Assembly (NCBI GenBank): GCA_943370175.1
Contig: CALRPU020000011.1
Coordinates: 1 to 64,000 of the forward strand
Length of the DNA: 64,000 nucleotides
DNA from: Ideonella_A intermedia_A
GTDB lineage: Bacteria; Pseudomonadota; Gammaproteobacteria; Burkholderiales; Burkholderiaceae_C
Direction: 5' to 3'
Below are positions 54,329 to 62,926 of this stretch, one piece after another; position 1 is the first letter of the stretch; each line of letters begins with the position of its first letter. The position numbers were made by a program, and so were the translations under genes. Below the pieces are notes generated by a model. It was given only the letters and a program-made list of their open reading frames with translations, did not search any database and was not told the DNA's origin.

Positions 54329-55672
54329 TCAGTCCGTCCGCGCGTCCCCGCGCTCACTCGGCCCCTGCCCCGTCGCGTCCGCCGCGCGCTGCCGCAGCAG
54401 CGCCTGCTCGCTGAGGTTCAGCGTCAGCGACGCCGCGTGCGCGAAGGCCTCGGCCGCCGCGGCGCGCTGGCCCAGCTTCAGCAACAGGTCCGCGCGCACG
54501 GCGTGCAGCAGGTGGTAGCGCGCCAGCTCGCCGTCGGCGGCCAGCGCGTCCACCAAAGGCAAGGCGGCCGCCGGGCCCGCGGCCATCCCCACCGCCACCG
54601 CGCGGTTCAGGGCCACGACCGGTGAGCCGCTGTGGTGCAGCAGCAGGTCGTAGGCGGTCACGATGGCGGGCCAGTCGGTGGCGTCGGCCGTGGGCGCCCG
54701 GGCGTGGCAGGCGGCGATGCGGGCCTGCAGCTCGTAGGGGCCGGGCGGGCCGCCCAGGGCCTGGGCGCGCTGCAAGCCTTCCAGCCCGCGGCGGATCAGC
54801 AAGTGGTCCCAGCGGCCGCGGTCCTGGTGCATCAGCAGCACCGGCTGGCCGTGCGCATCCACCCGGGTCCGCAGCCGCGAGGCCTGCAGCTCCAGCAGGG
54901 CCAGCAGGCCATGGACCTCGCGGTGTGCGGGCACCAGCGCGGCGAGCACCCGGGCCAGGCGCTGGGCCTCCTCGCACAGCGCGGGGCGGGTCCAGGCTTC
55001 GCCGGACGTGGCCGAGTAGCCTTCGTTGAAAATCAGGTAGATCACCTCGAGCACCGCGTCCAGGCGCGGCGCCAGCTGCTCGCCGCGCGGCACCTCATAA
55101 GGCACGCGGGCCTGCGTCAGGCTGCGCTTGGCGCGCACGATGCGCTGCGCCACGGTGGGCTCGGGCTGCAGGAAGGCGCGGGCGATCTCGGCCGTGGTCA
55201 GCCCGCCCAGCAGCTTCAGGGTCAGGGCCACCTGCGACTCCTTGGGCAGCACCGGGTGGCAGGCGGCGAACACCAGGCGCAGCAGGTCGTCGCCGATGTC
55301 GTCGCGCTCGTCCAGGGCGTCGCTGAAGTCGGGCACCACGTGGTCTCCTCGCGCGTCGGCGTCGGCGCCCAGTTCGTGCTGCTTGCGCTCGTGCAGCGCG
55401 GCGGCGCGCAGGTGGTCGATGGCGCGCCGCTTGGCGGTGGCCATCAGCCAGGCGCCCGGCTTGTCGGGCAGGCCGTCGACCGGCCAATGCTCCAGCGCGG
55501 CCACCAGCGCGTCCTGGGCCAGCTCCTCGGCCACGCCCACGTCGCGCACCATGCGGGCCACCACGGCGACGATGGTGGCGGACTCGATGCGCCAGACCGC
55601 ATCGATGCGGCGCTGCACGCCGGTGGCGGCACTGGCCGCGTCAGCGGGGGAAGCACGGGGGCGGTGGGGCAT
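54329..55672 (-). CDS. ECF42-type RNA polymerase sigma factor with DUF6596/TPR-like tail
   Basis: A 447-residue protein. The sigma-2 region (ESATIVAVVARMVRDVGVAE, GAWLMATAKRRAIDHLRAA) and sigma-4 region (ESQVALTLKLLGGLTTAEIA, AFLQPEPTVAQRIVRAKRSL) are followed by a long C-terminal helical extension (VIYLIFNEGYSATSGE, LLMHQDRGRWDHLLI, AIVTAYDLLLHHSGSPVVAL). This extended form is the ECF42 class, which has no classical anti-sigma factor and is controlled through its C-terminal domain. The class is regularly linked to YCII/DGPF proteins, two of which are adjacent here. Confidence 0.92.
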   Translation of the reverse strand: MPHRPRASPADAASAATGVQRRIDAVWRIESATIVAVVARMVRDVGVAEELAQDALVAALEHWPVDGLPDKPGAWLMATAKRRAIDHLRAAALHERKQHELGADADARGDHVVPDFSDALDERDDIGDDLLRLVFAACHPVLPKESQVALTLKLLGGLTTAEIARAFLQPEPTVAQRIVRAKRSLTQARVPYEVPRGEQLAPRLDAVLEVIYLIFNEGYSATSGEAWTRPALCEEAQRLARVLAALVPAHREVHGLLALLELQASRLRTRVDAHGQPVLLMHQDRGRWDHLLIRRGLEGLQRAQALGGPPGPYELQARIAACHARAPTADATDWPAIVTAYDLLLHHSGSPVVALNRAVAVGMAAGPAAALPLVDALAADGELARYHLLHAVRADLLLKLGQRAAAAEAFAHAASLTLNLSEQALLRQRAADATGQGPSERGDARTD

Positions 55673-55700
55673 CCAGGCGGTCGGGGGTGGCTAGGGGCGG

Positions 55701-56126
55701 TCAACGCGGGGCGGTCAGCTGGTCGCGCAGGCGATCTTCCTGGGCCCGCAGCGCCGGGGTCAAGGCCTCGCCGAAGTCGTCGGATTCAAACACGGGCCGA
55801 ATCTCCACCTCGCACTCGCCAGGTTGCGGGTTCGGGCAGCGCTTGAGCCACTCGATGGCCTCGTCCATCGAGCGCACCTGCCACAGCCAATAGCCGCACA
55901 CCTGCTCGGCCACCGGGGCAAAGGGGCCCGGCAGCACGCTGCGCTGCGTGCCTGAAAACCGCACACGGGCCCCGCGCGACGTCGGGTGCAGGCCATCACC
56001 GGCCAACATCACTCCCGCCTTGACCAGTTCTTCGTTGTACTGGCCCATGGCCGTCAGCAGTGCTTCGCTGGGCATGACACCGGCTTCGGTGTCGGGGCTG
56101 GCTTTGATGATGATCATCACGCGCAT
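55701..56126 (-). CDS. YCII (DGPF) domain protein
   Basis: A 141-residue small protein starting MRVMIIIKASPDTEAGVMPS with the LPGPFAPVAEQVCGYWLWQV segment corresponding to the (D)GPF core, then SMDEAIEWLKRCP and VEIRPVFESDDFGEAL. The YCII fold is an alpha/beta barrel dimer and some members act like dienelactone or chloromuconolactone dehalogenases, but the role of ECF42-linked ones is not known. It starts 28 nt upstream of the sigma gene on the same strand. Confidence 0.88.
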   Translation of the reverse strand: MRVMIIIKASPDTEAGVMPSEALLTAMGQYNEELVKAGVMLAGDGLHPTSRGARVRFSGTQRSVLPGPFAPVAEQVCGYWLWQVRSMDEAIEWLKRCPNPQPGECEVEIRPVFESDDFGEALTPALRAQEDRLRDQLTAPR

Positions 56127-56214
56127 GGCGGTGCTCCGGGTTGTGGGGCCCAGCCAACACGGCAGGCCTTCCCCTGACGACGCGGCGCGGGGTTTGGAAT
56201 CGACAATGGCGGCC

Positions 56215-56613
56215 ATGAAATTCCTGCTGCTGGTTTACACCGACCCTGCGCTGCTCGACGCCCTGCCCGAAGCGCAGTTCAATGACGAGATGCGCCATTG
56301 CCTGGCCCACGCCGACGAACTGCAGCAGCAAGGCACGCTGCTGGGCTTCCAGCAGCTGGGAGCGCCCACCTGCGCCCGCGCCGTGCGCACCCGCGCCGGC
56401 CGCACCACGGTGCTGGACGGGCCCTTCGCCGAGACCAAGGAGGTGCTGGCCGGCTTCAACCTGATCGACGCCCCGTCCATGGACGAGGCGGTGGCCATCG
56501 CGCAGAGCTTTCCGTGGATCCGCTACGGCTGCATCGAGGTGCGGCCGGTCCGCGATGTGGAGGCCGTGCGCGTGCGGGTGGGCGCCAGCGGCCCGGCCAC
56601 GCCGGCGCCATGA
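56215..56613 (+). CDS. YciI family protein
   Basis: A 132-residue protein: KFLLLVYTDPALLDALPEAQ, TVLDGPFAETKEVLAGFNLI with the full DGPFAETKE motif, and SMDEAVAIAQSFPW. This is a canonical DGPF-type YCII protein. It is divergent from the other YCII gene, sharing an 88-nt promoter region, and is a likely target or partner of the ECF42 sigma factor. An ATG at 56206 is an alternative. Its stop overlaps the start of the SRPBCC gene. Confidence 0.9.
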   Translation: MKFLLLVYTDPALLDALPEAQFNDEMRHCLAHADELQQQGTLLGFQQLGAPTCARAVRTRAGRTTVLDGPFAETKEVLAGFNLIDAPSMDEAVAIAQSFPWIRYGCIEVRPVRDVEAVRVRVGASGPATPAP

Positions 56614-57215
56614 CCACCCGCGCCATCGCCACCCGAACCACAGCCCGCGCGCCGACCGTGGCACGGCTGGCCGCCCGCTGGGTGACCGCCCTGGTGCTGG
56701 TGCACGCCCCAGCGACCTGGGCGGCCACCGACGGCGTGGTCGACACCTCGTTTCGCACCGCCGGCGGCGAACGGGTGATCGAGCTCAGCACCGTGGTCGA
56801 CGCCCCGGTGGACAAAGTGTGGGCCGCCTTCACCACCAGCGAGGGCTTTGCCGCCTGGGCCGCGCCCTTTGCCCGCATCGACCTGCGGGTGGGCGGCCAC
56901 TATGAGACCAGCTACCTGGCCACCGCCCAGCCCGGTGCGCCGGACAACATCCGCAACGAGATCCTGGCCCTGGTGCCGCTGCGGCTGGTCGTGATCCGCA
57001 ACGTGCAGGCGCCGGCCAAGGCGCCCTTCGACGCGGCCGCCTTCCAGAAGACCCACACCGCGGTGCACTTTGAGGCGCTGGGCCCGCAGTCCACGCGGGT
57101 GACCTTGCACAACGCGGGCTACGGCGACGGGCCGGGCTTCGACAGCGCCTACCGGCACTTCCTGGCGGGCAACGCCTGGACGCTGGGCAAGCTGCGCTCG
57201 CTCTTTCCGCGCTGA
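56610..57215 (+). CDS. Exported SRPBCC (START-like/AHSA1-type) domain protein
   Basis: A 201-residue protein. A basic start and a hydrophobic segment (about residues 22-36, ending APATWAATD) suggest export or anchoring. The SRPBCC fold follows (IELSTVVDAPVDKVWAAFTT, GFAAWAAPFARIDLRVGGHY, VTLHNAGYGDG, LGKLRSLF). SRPBCC proteins bind hydrophobic ligands. It is coupled to the YciI gene by ATGA and lies 2 nt before the reductase gene, so the three form one unit. Confidence 0.85.
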   Translation: MTTRAIATRTTARAPTVARLAARWVTALVLVHAPATWAATDGVVDTSFRTAGGERVIELSTVVDAPVDKVWAAFTTSEGFAAWAAPFARIDLRVGGHYETSYLATAQPGAPDNIRNEILALVPLRLVVIRNVQAPAKAPFDAAAFQKTHTAVHFEALGPQSTRVTLHNAGYGDGPGFDSAYRHFLAGNAWTLGKLRSLFPR

Positions 57216-57217
57216 CG

Positions 57218-58195
57218 ATGCGGGTGTTCATGGTGGGCGCCACCGGCACCATTGGCCGGGCAACGGTGCAGGCCCTGCTGCGCCAAGGCCACGAGGTGGT
57301 GTGTTTTGCGCGGCCGGGCCGCGGCGCCGGGGTGCCCGCGGCCGACGCGCCCGCACTGCCGGGCGCCGTGTGGCGCTGGGGCGAGGTCACGCAATGGCCC
57401 TCGCTGTTGAACGACGGCCTGCGCGGCGAGCGGTTTGACGCGGTGGTGTCCTGCCTGGCCTCGCGCAGCGGTGCGCCGGCCGACGCCTGGGCCATCGACG
57501 ACGCCGCGCAGCGGCTGGTGCTGCGGGCGGCCCAGACCGCGGGCGCGGGCCAGTTCGTGTTGCTGTCCGCCATCTGCGTGCAGCGGCCGCTGTTGGCGTT
57601 TCAACAGGCCAAGCTGGCTTTCGAGCAGGCGCTGACCGACTCGGGCCTGCGCTACAGCATCGTGCGCCCCACGGCTTTTTTCAAGTCGCTGTCGGGCCAA
57701 GTGGCGCGCGTGCAGCGCGGCAAGCCTTTTCTGGTGTTTGGCGACGGCACGCTCACCGCGTGCAAGCCCATCAGCGACCGCGACCTGGGCGACTACCTCG
57801 CCACCTGCCTGGACCACCCAGCGCGCCTGAACCGCGTCCTGCCCATCGGCGGTCCCGGCCCGGCCATCACGCCAAGGCAGCAAGGCGAAGCCTTGTTTTC
57901 AGTGCTGGGGCGCCCGCCTCGCTTCAAACACGTGCCTGTGGCCTTGCTCGACGCGGTCATCTCGGTGCTGGGCACCGGCGGCAAACTGCTGCCGGCGCTG
58001 GCCGCCAAGGCCGAGCTGGCCCGCATTGGCCGCTACTACGCGACCGAATCGATGCTGGTGCTGGACCCGGCCACCGGCCGCTACAGCGCCGAGGCCACGC
58101 CGTCCACGGGCAGCGACACGCTGGTCGACCACTACGCGCGGCTGATCGACGGCCGGGCCACGGCGGACCTGGGCGAGCACGCGGTGTTCAAGTGA
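57218..58195 (+). CDS. bciA: NAD(P)-binding protein resembling divinyl (proto)chlorophyllide 8-vinyl reductase BciA
   Basis: A 325-residue atypical short-chain-dehydrogenase protein. The nucleotide site is VGATGTIGRATV near residue 6. The middle reads FVLLSAICVQRPLLAFQQAK and then SIVRPTAFFKSLSGQV, with GDGTLTACKPISDRDLGDYL after, all very like BciA/DVR enzymes that reduce the 8-vinyl group in (bacterio)chlorophyll synthesis. The match is by recall. It would imply a phototrophic relative. Its gene context (sigma factor, YciI, SRPBCC) is not a photosynthesis cluster. A UDP-glucose-epimerase-like reductase with another substrate is the alternative. Confidence 0.78.
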   Translation: MRVFMVGATGTIGRATVQALLRQGHEVVCFARPGRGAGVPAADAPALPGAVWRWGEVTQWPSLLNDGLRGERFDAVVSCLASRSGAPADAWAIDDAAQRLVLRAAQTAGAGQFVLLSAICVQRPLLAFQQAKLAFEQALTDSGLRYSIVRPTAFFKSLSGQVARVQRGKPFLVFGDGTLTACKPISDRDLGDYLATCLDHPARLNRVLPIGGPGPAITPRQQGEALFSVLGRPPRFKHVPVALLDAVISVLGTGGKLLPALAAKAELARIGRYYATESMLVLDPATGRYSAEATPSTGSDTLVDHYARLIDGRATADLGEHAVFK

Positions 58196-58332
58196 GCCAA
58201 TGAGGCGGCTGCAACTGCGGCAGCGGTGGCGCTGGCGATGGCGGTCGGCTCATGGCGGAGCGGTGGCGACCCCCCTGGGTCCTTCAAGTCGAGACCCAGC
58301 ACCTTTGGACACCGTCAAGCCTGGCGCTGCGC

Positions 58333-58758
58333 TCAGGGGTAGCGGGCTGGCGACGGGCGCTTGCGCGCCGGCCGCGTGGACCGTTCACCGTCGCCCGCGC
58401 CGTCCACCCGGTGGCCGGTGTCGTGGTTCAAGCTCAGGATGCGCCGACGCGGCGCCGGCGCGCCCACCAGCGGCGCCGGCTCGGCGTCCGACGCCGCGGG
58501 GGGCACCCCATTCGACGTTGATGCCGATGCCGATGCCGACACCGCGGCTGGCACCGCACCCGACACCGCGCCCGGCGGTGGCGAGCCCTCGGCGGTGAAG
58601 TCGCGCTGCTGGTCGGCGAGCGTGGGCGGCGCAGGCGCGGGATCGGTGGCGACCGGGACGACCGGCGCAGCCGGAGCGACCGACTGCTCGGGCGGGCCCG
58701 GCGGGTTGGCTGGCTCGCCGTGGTCGCGCGGCGAAGCGTGGTGGCGGTGCGTCACCAT
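58333..58758 (-). CDS. Low-complexity Pro/Ala/Ser-rich protein, coupled to the PRC-barrel gene
   Basis: A 141-residue frame rich in Pro, Ala and Ser with no recognisable domain. Its ATG shares one base with the stop of the PRC-barrel gene (TGATG), which is the main reason to call it. The region ARRRILSLNHDTGHRVDG near the end is the only non-repetitive part. No signal peptide is seen. It may be a spurious frame in GC-rich DNA. Confidence 0.35.
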   Translation of the reverse strand: MVTHRHHASPRDHGEPANPPGPPEQSVAPAAPVVPVATDPAPAPPTLADQQRDFTAEGSPPPGAVSGAVPAAVSASASASTSNGVPPAASDAEPAPLVGAPAPRRRILSLNHDTGHRVDGAGDGERSTRPARKRPSPARYP

Positions 58759-59423
58759 CAGCTCACGCGGCGAAGCTTGGCCGTGGCCTCGTTCACCCCG
58801 GCTTGAAACTCCTTCCAGCGCCCGGCCTCGGCCTGCTTCATCTCGCCCAGCCGCGCCTCGGCCGCCTTCACATTGGCTTGCATCGCCACGATGTCCTGGT
58901 CCATCTTGACTTTCGCCTGGGCCTCCATCGTGCCGGCGCTCTTCTCCATGGCACTGACCTTCACCTTGCCTTGGGCGATGTCCCTTTCGGCCGCCTCCAT
59001 GAAGCGGGTGCGCTGGGTGCGGTCGTCGGCATAGGCGAAGACCGGCAGCGCCTTCAGCGACTCGGGCGTGGCGCCGGCCATGATCAGCCGGCCACCGCGG
59101 TCTTGAATTTGCGTCACCGGCACCGCCACGTCATGGCGGCCGATGCCCACGAAGCCGCCCGCGCCGACGATCACATAGGAGACGTTCTTGTCCGGCGAAA
59201 CGATCAAGTCCTCGACCTTGCCGACCTTCTTGCCGACGTCGTTGTAGACGGTCTTGCCCAGCAGCGTCTTCTTGACGCTCCAGCCCATCGCGACCTGCGT
59301 GGACTCGACCACGCTGACACCGACCGTGGTGGTGGCCCCGGCCACCTGGGCCAGGGCGGCGCCGGCGCAGGCGACGCCCACCAGGGTCAAGGCAATGCGG
59401 GTGATGGTGGTGGTCTTCTTCAT
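58758..59423 (-). CDS. Exported PRC-barrel domain protein
   Basis: A 221-residue protein. A signal peptide (RIALTLVGVACAGAALAQ) precedes a PRC-barrel domain (LLGKTVYNDVGKKVGKVEDL, YVIVGAGGFVGIGRHDVAV, VPVTQIQ). A long C-terminal helix rich in Ala, Lys and Gln forms a likely coiled coil (AEARLGEMKQAEAGRWKEF). PRC barrels mediate protein binding or RNA-processing contacts. The export signal suggests an envelope role. The ATG at 59423 was chosen over a TTG at 59438. Confidence 0.87.
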   Translation of the reverse strand: MKKTTTITRIALTLVGVACAGAALAQVAGATTTVGVSVVESTQVAMGWSVKKTLLGKTVYNDVGKKVGKVEDLIVSPDKNVSYVIVGAGGFVGIGRHDVAVPVTQIQDRGGRLIMAGATPESLKALPVFAYADDRTQRTRFMEAAERDIAQGKVKVSAMEKSAGTMEAQAKVKMDQDIVAMQANVKAAEARLGEMKQAEAGRWKEFQAGVNEATAKLRRVS

Positions 59424-59562
59424 GGTGTTCCTTTGCAACGGTCAATGGCCAAAGTGGTCACGCCCGTTGTAGCCGGCCCGCGCCCGCGCGTCTGTTCGAC
59501 GGCGCACGATCAGACGGTCGGGAACACCGCGAACGCCATGAAAGCCGCGAACGCCGAACCAC

Positions 59563-60507
59563 TCACTGGCGCGGCTCGCCGCGCTCGTTCACCGTCAGCG
59601 TGGCCAGCGGCGCGGTGTTCATCTGCACGCGGTGCGCCACGCCGCGAAAGTCGTAGCCCGCGTCCCAATAGCTGACGCGCAGGCTGATGGGCGTGGCCTT
59701 GCCGACGGTGGCGCAGGACGGCAGGCCTTGGCTCGACAGGCCGTCGCCGCCGTCGCCGCCGGACTCGTGGCCAAGGAAGCCCGCGGCCGTGGACGCGGTG
59801 GCGATGGCGATGGCGGTGGCGGTGACCGAGGGCGCCGCGGGCACCCCCTGGGTGACCCCATTCGCCGATGCCTTGTGGTTCACAGCCGCCGCTGCCGTGT
59901 TGTGCACGGGCGCCGACGCCGCGGGGGGCACCCGGGCCGTCACCGGGCGCGCCGCGCCACCGGCCAACGGCAGCTCGACCCAGCAGCGGCGCTCGGCGTT
60001 GCCCCGCACCTCGCGCACCGAGTTCAGCGTGACGACGAACAGCCGCTCGTTGCCGCGCCGACGCGCGTCGTAGGCACCGGCGGTCGAGCGGCCGTTGTCG
60101 CTGCGCTCGGCGGCGGTCATCGCCGTGGTCCGGGCGGCGGCCAGGGCGGTGTTGCGCTCGCGCTCGGTCTTGTACTGGCCGTCGCGTGGGTTGTCACCGT
60201 GAGGCCGCAGCGAGGTCACGCGGTCGTCCATGCCCAGGTCCTGCAAGGCCGGGTACTGACCCGGCCGCAGCACGGTGCAGCGGCCGGCAAAATTGGCGTT
60301 GGTGCACAGCTCCCAGGCGCCGCCGTTGACCACCGCCGACGAGGCGCGGTCGTTGAAGCTCAGGGCACCCAGGTGGCCCGACTGAACTTCCACGGTCAAC
60401 GAGCGCCCCCGGTAGTCGTCCTGGTCGAACAAGGTGATCTGGGCTTGGCAGGGCGCAACGGCCACCCCACTGGCCCACGCAAGGACGATGGGGATGGCTC
60501 GGTTCAT
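59563..60507 (-). CDS. Secreted beta/gamma-crystallin plus glycine-zipper protein
   Basis: A 314-residue protein with a signal peptide (IPIVLAWASGVAVAPCQAQ). Residues about 24-103 form a beta/gamma-crystallin domain with two Greek-key motifs (ITLFDQDDYRGRSLTVEV; WELCTNANFAGRCTVLRPGQ, then LQDLGMDDRVTSLR). Residues about 215-255 hold a glycine-zipper-like stretch (ATAIAIATASTAAGFLGHES), and the end has SVSYW-like beta strands. Crystallin domains often bind Ca2+. The combination suggests an outer-membrane-associated or extracellular structural protein. Confidence 0.82.
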   Translation of the reverse strand: MNRAIPIVLAWASGVAVAPCQAQITLFDQDDYRGRSLTVEVQSGHLGALSFNDRASSAVVNGGAWELCTNANFAGRCTVLRPGQYPALQDLGMDDRVTSLRPHGDNPRDGQYKTERERNTALAAARTTAMTAAERSDNGRSTAGAYDARRRGNERLFVVTLNSVREVRGNAERRCWVELPLAGGAARPVTARVPPAASAPVHNTAAAAVNHKASANGVTQGVPAAPSVTATAIAIATASTAAGFLGHESGGDGGDGLSSQGLPSCATVGKATPISLRVSYWDAGYDFRGVAHRVQMNTAPLATLTVNERGEPRQ

Positions 60508-60633
60508 GGCGGTGTCTGAAGGTGAGGTCTGGGCGCTGCCCGCGCGGGATGGCGACGGGCCGGACCGGTGAGTCTGGGGCCGGGAGGCGCGGTCCGTCAG
60601 CGGCGGTGCCGCCGCGCCGGGGTAGTCGATGTC

Positions 60634-62766
60634 CTACGCGGTGTCCTGCGCGTTGCCCTGCGCAGTGCCTTGCGGTGGTGGGCTTGGCCGGGCCTCTGTC
60701 GGACGCAGCCGTTCGACCACGGCCACCAGTTCGTCGAGCGTCACCGGCTTCAGGAGGTAGTGGACGAAGCCAGCGGCCAGCGCCGCTGCGATGGTGGCCG
60801 GCTCGGCATTGGCCGACACCACCACACACGGGATCTGCGCCGTCATCGGATCGGCCTGCAACCGGGCGTGGACTTGCATGCCGTCGAGGTCGGGCAGGCC
60901 CAGGTCCATCAGGATCAGGTCGGGGCGCTGCTGGCGCACCGCGCTCAGCGCGGCCATGCCAGTGGCCGCGAAGCTCAGCGACAACTGGGCGCATCCTTCC
61001 AGGGCGTAGCGGATCACTTCGGCATTGACCGGGCTGTCTTCGACGCACAGCACCCGGTACGGCCGCCCCTGGGCGGGACGCCCGCCATCCACCAACGGCA
61101 AGATCACGCTGAAGACCGACCCGACCGCGAGCGTGCTGCGCACCGTGACGCTGCCGCCCATGGCCTCCAACAGCTGCCGCGAGATGGCCAGGCCGAGGCC
61201 GGTTCCTTCCACGGCGGGCTGGCCCGGGGCCGCCACCCGAGTGAAGGGCTGGAACAGCAAAGGCAGCACCTCCGGTGCCATGCCGGCGCCGGTGTCGCTG
61301 ACGTCGATCACGACGTGGTCGTCGTCGTCGCGGGTCGGCTGCACGCTGAGCACCACGGTGCCGCCGGGGCGGTTGAACTTCACCCCATTGCCGAGGATGT
61401 TGACCAGCACCTGGCGCAGTCGGCGCGCATCGGCCCGCACGCGGTGCGGGCACAACGCGGCACTGCCGTCCAGTTGCACGCTGACCCGTTGGGCCCGGCC
61501 TTCGGGCGCCACGAGGTCCACGGCCTCGCGCAGCAGGCTGGCGAGCGGCAGCGTTTCCAGCTGCAGCCGCAGCCCGCCCGAGTCGATGCTGGCGAAATCG
61601 AGCACGTCGTCGATGAGGGCCAGCAGGTGCTTGCCGGCCACCGACATCATCTCCAACTGGCGCCCGGCGGTGGGCGAGGCGGCGACCGCCTTGTCGCGCT
61701 GCAGCAGCTGCGTGAAGGCGATCAGGGCGTTCAAGGGCGTGCGCAGGTCGTGGCTGACGCGGGCCATGAACTCCGACTTGCTGCGCATGTGGGCGTGAGC
61801 CTGGGCCAGCGCCAGCCGTGCGCGCTCGGCCTGGATGCGGGCGTCGATGTCCTGGAGGGTGCCGTAAAGACGCTGGCATTGACCGTCAGCGAACTGCGCC
61901 AAGGCGATCAGGCGCACCCAGCGTTCGTGGCCAGTGGCGGTGACGATGCTCACGTCAAGGTCAATCGGTTCACCGCGGGTTCGGGCGTCGTTCAGGGCGG
62001 CCGTCACCCGGTCGCGGTGGTTGCCCTCGGAGTAAAAGCCGAGCGCCGCCTGTGGGGTCGGGGCGTAGTCCGCCGGCAACTCGTGAATTTCTCGCACGAC
62101 GCCTGACCATTCCAGGCGGTCGGTCGCACATTCAAAGGTCCAGTGGCCGATCCGGGCCACGCGGTTGGACAACTCCAGGATGTGGCGGGTGTGGTCCAGC
62201 GCCAATTCAGCGCGGCGCCGTTCGGTGACGTCGACCAAGGACATCATCAGATGGCCGTCGTGGTCGCTTCGTTCTGCCAGCTCGGCGTGAAGCACCCGGT
62301 CTTCGCCCGAAGCCAGCACGATCACCAACTCGGTGGGCGCTTCACGCCGACTCGGCTGAGGGGCGCGGACCATGCGCCACAGGACATCGCGGCTGACGCT
62401 TTCCAGTCGGTTCAGCATGGCCTGCGCCAGCGGGGCGTCGTGCGTGAGCTCCAGCATCTCGCGTGCGCGGCGGTTGACGCGCTGCACGAGGCCGTGGCAG
62501 TTCACGGTGACCAGGCCCACGGGCGCCTCGTCGTAGCGCAGTTCTGCCTCGCTGAGGCTTGCTGCCAGATCGAGTCTCGCCTGCTCCAACGATTCGTTTT
62601 GCTGCGCCAGCTCCAGCTGGTGAAGCTGCAGCGATTGGACCAGGCGTTGATCCGGCGCGTCGTCGCCCTCTCCAGCCGGATCGCCATGGAAGGCATCGTT
62701 GGCGGTGGTCGCCGGCTCGGCGGGGCCGACGTTCGGGTCGGAATCGGGTTTGGAATGAGGAGACAC
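60634..62766 (-). CDS. PAS-containing hybrid sensor histidine kinase
   Basis: A 710-residue protein without membrane segments. A coiled coil (about 35-75, QLHQLELAQQNESLEQAR) is followed by two PAS domains (about 78-185 and 195-310). HisKA has His 339 in MARVSHDLRTPLNALIAFTQ, HATPase_c has NGVKFNR, DVSDTGAGM and EGTGLGLAI, and a C-terminal receiver has the phospho-acceptor Asp near 621 in LILMDLGLPDLDG. Such proteins are cytosolic sensors and act through a phosphorelay. It lies downstream of the CheB/CheR-PAS-type gene on the same strand, 160 nt away, and probably functions with it. Confidence 0.93.
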   Translation of the reverse strand: MSPHSKPDSDPNVGPAEPATTANDAFHGDPAGEGDDAPDQRLVQSLQLHQLELAQQNESLEQARLDLAASLSEAELRYDEAPVGLVTVNCHGLVQRVNRRAREMLELTHDAPLAQAMLNRLESVSRDVLWRMVRAPQPSRREAPTELVIVLASGEDRVLHAELAERSDHDGHLMMSLVDVTERRRAELALDHTRHILELSNRVARIGHWTFECATDRLEWSGVVREIHELPADYAPTPQAALGFYSEGNHRDRVTAALNDARTRGEPIDLDVSIVTATGHERWVRLIALAQFADGQCQRLYGTLQDIDARIQAERARLALAQAHAHMRSKSEFMARVSHDLRTPLNALIAFTQLLQRDKAVAASPTAGRQLEMMSVAGKHLLALIDDVLDFASIDSGGLRLQLETLPLASLLREAVDLVAPEGRAQRVSVQLDGSAALCPHRVRADARRLRQVLVNILGNGVKFNRPGGTVVLSVQPTRDDDDHVVIDVSDTGAGMAPEVLPLLFQPFTRVAAPGQPAVEGTGLGLAISRQLLEAMGGSVTVRSTLAVGSVFSVILPLVDGGRPAQGRPYRVLCVEDSPVNAEVIRYALEGCAQLSLSFAATGMAALSAVRQQRPDLILMDLGLPDLDGMQVHARLQADPMTAQIPCVVVSANAEPATIAAALAAGFVHYLLKPVTLDELVAVVERLRPTEARPSPPPQGTAQGNAQDTA

Positions 62767-62926
62767 GGCCGCCTTTCAGGACTCGCTGCAAAGAGGAGTC
62801 CGGCCTGGGCCGGGTCGTTTGGGGCGTGGTTGCACGGTGCGCAACACCGACTCAGGGTACACCCGATGCGCCAGTCACGGGGCGCTGGCCTGGCTTTAAT
62901 TTCGGGCCGGCGTGGCGCTGGGCGAC

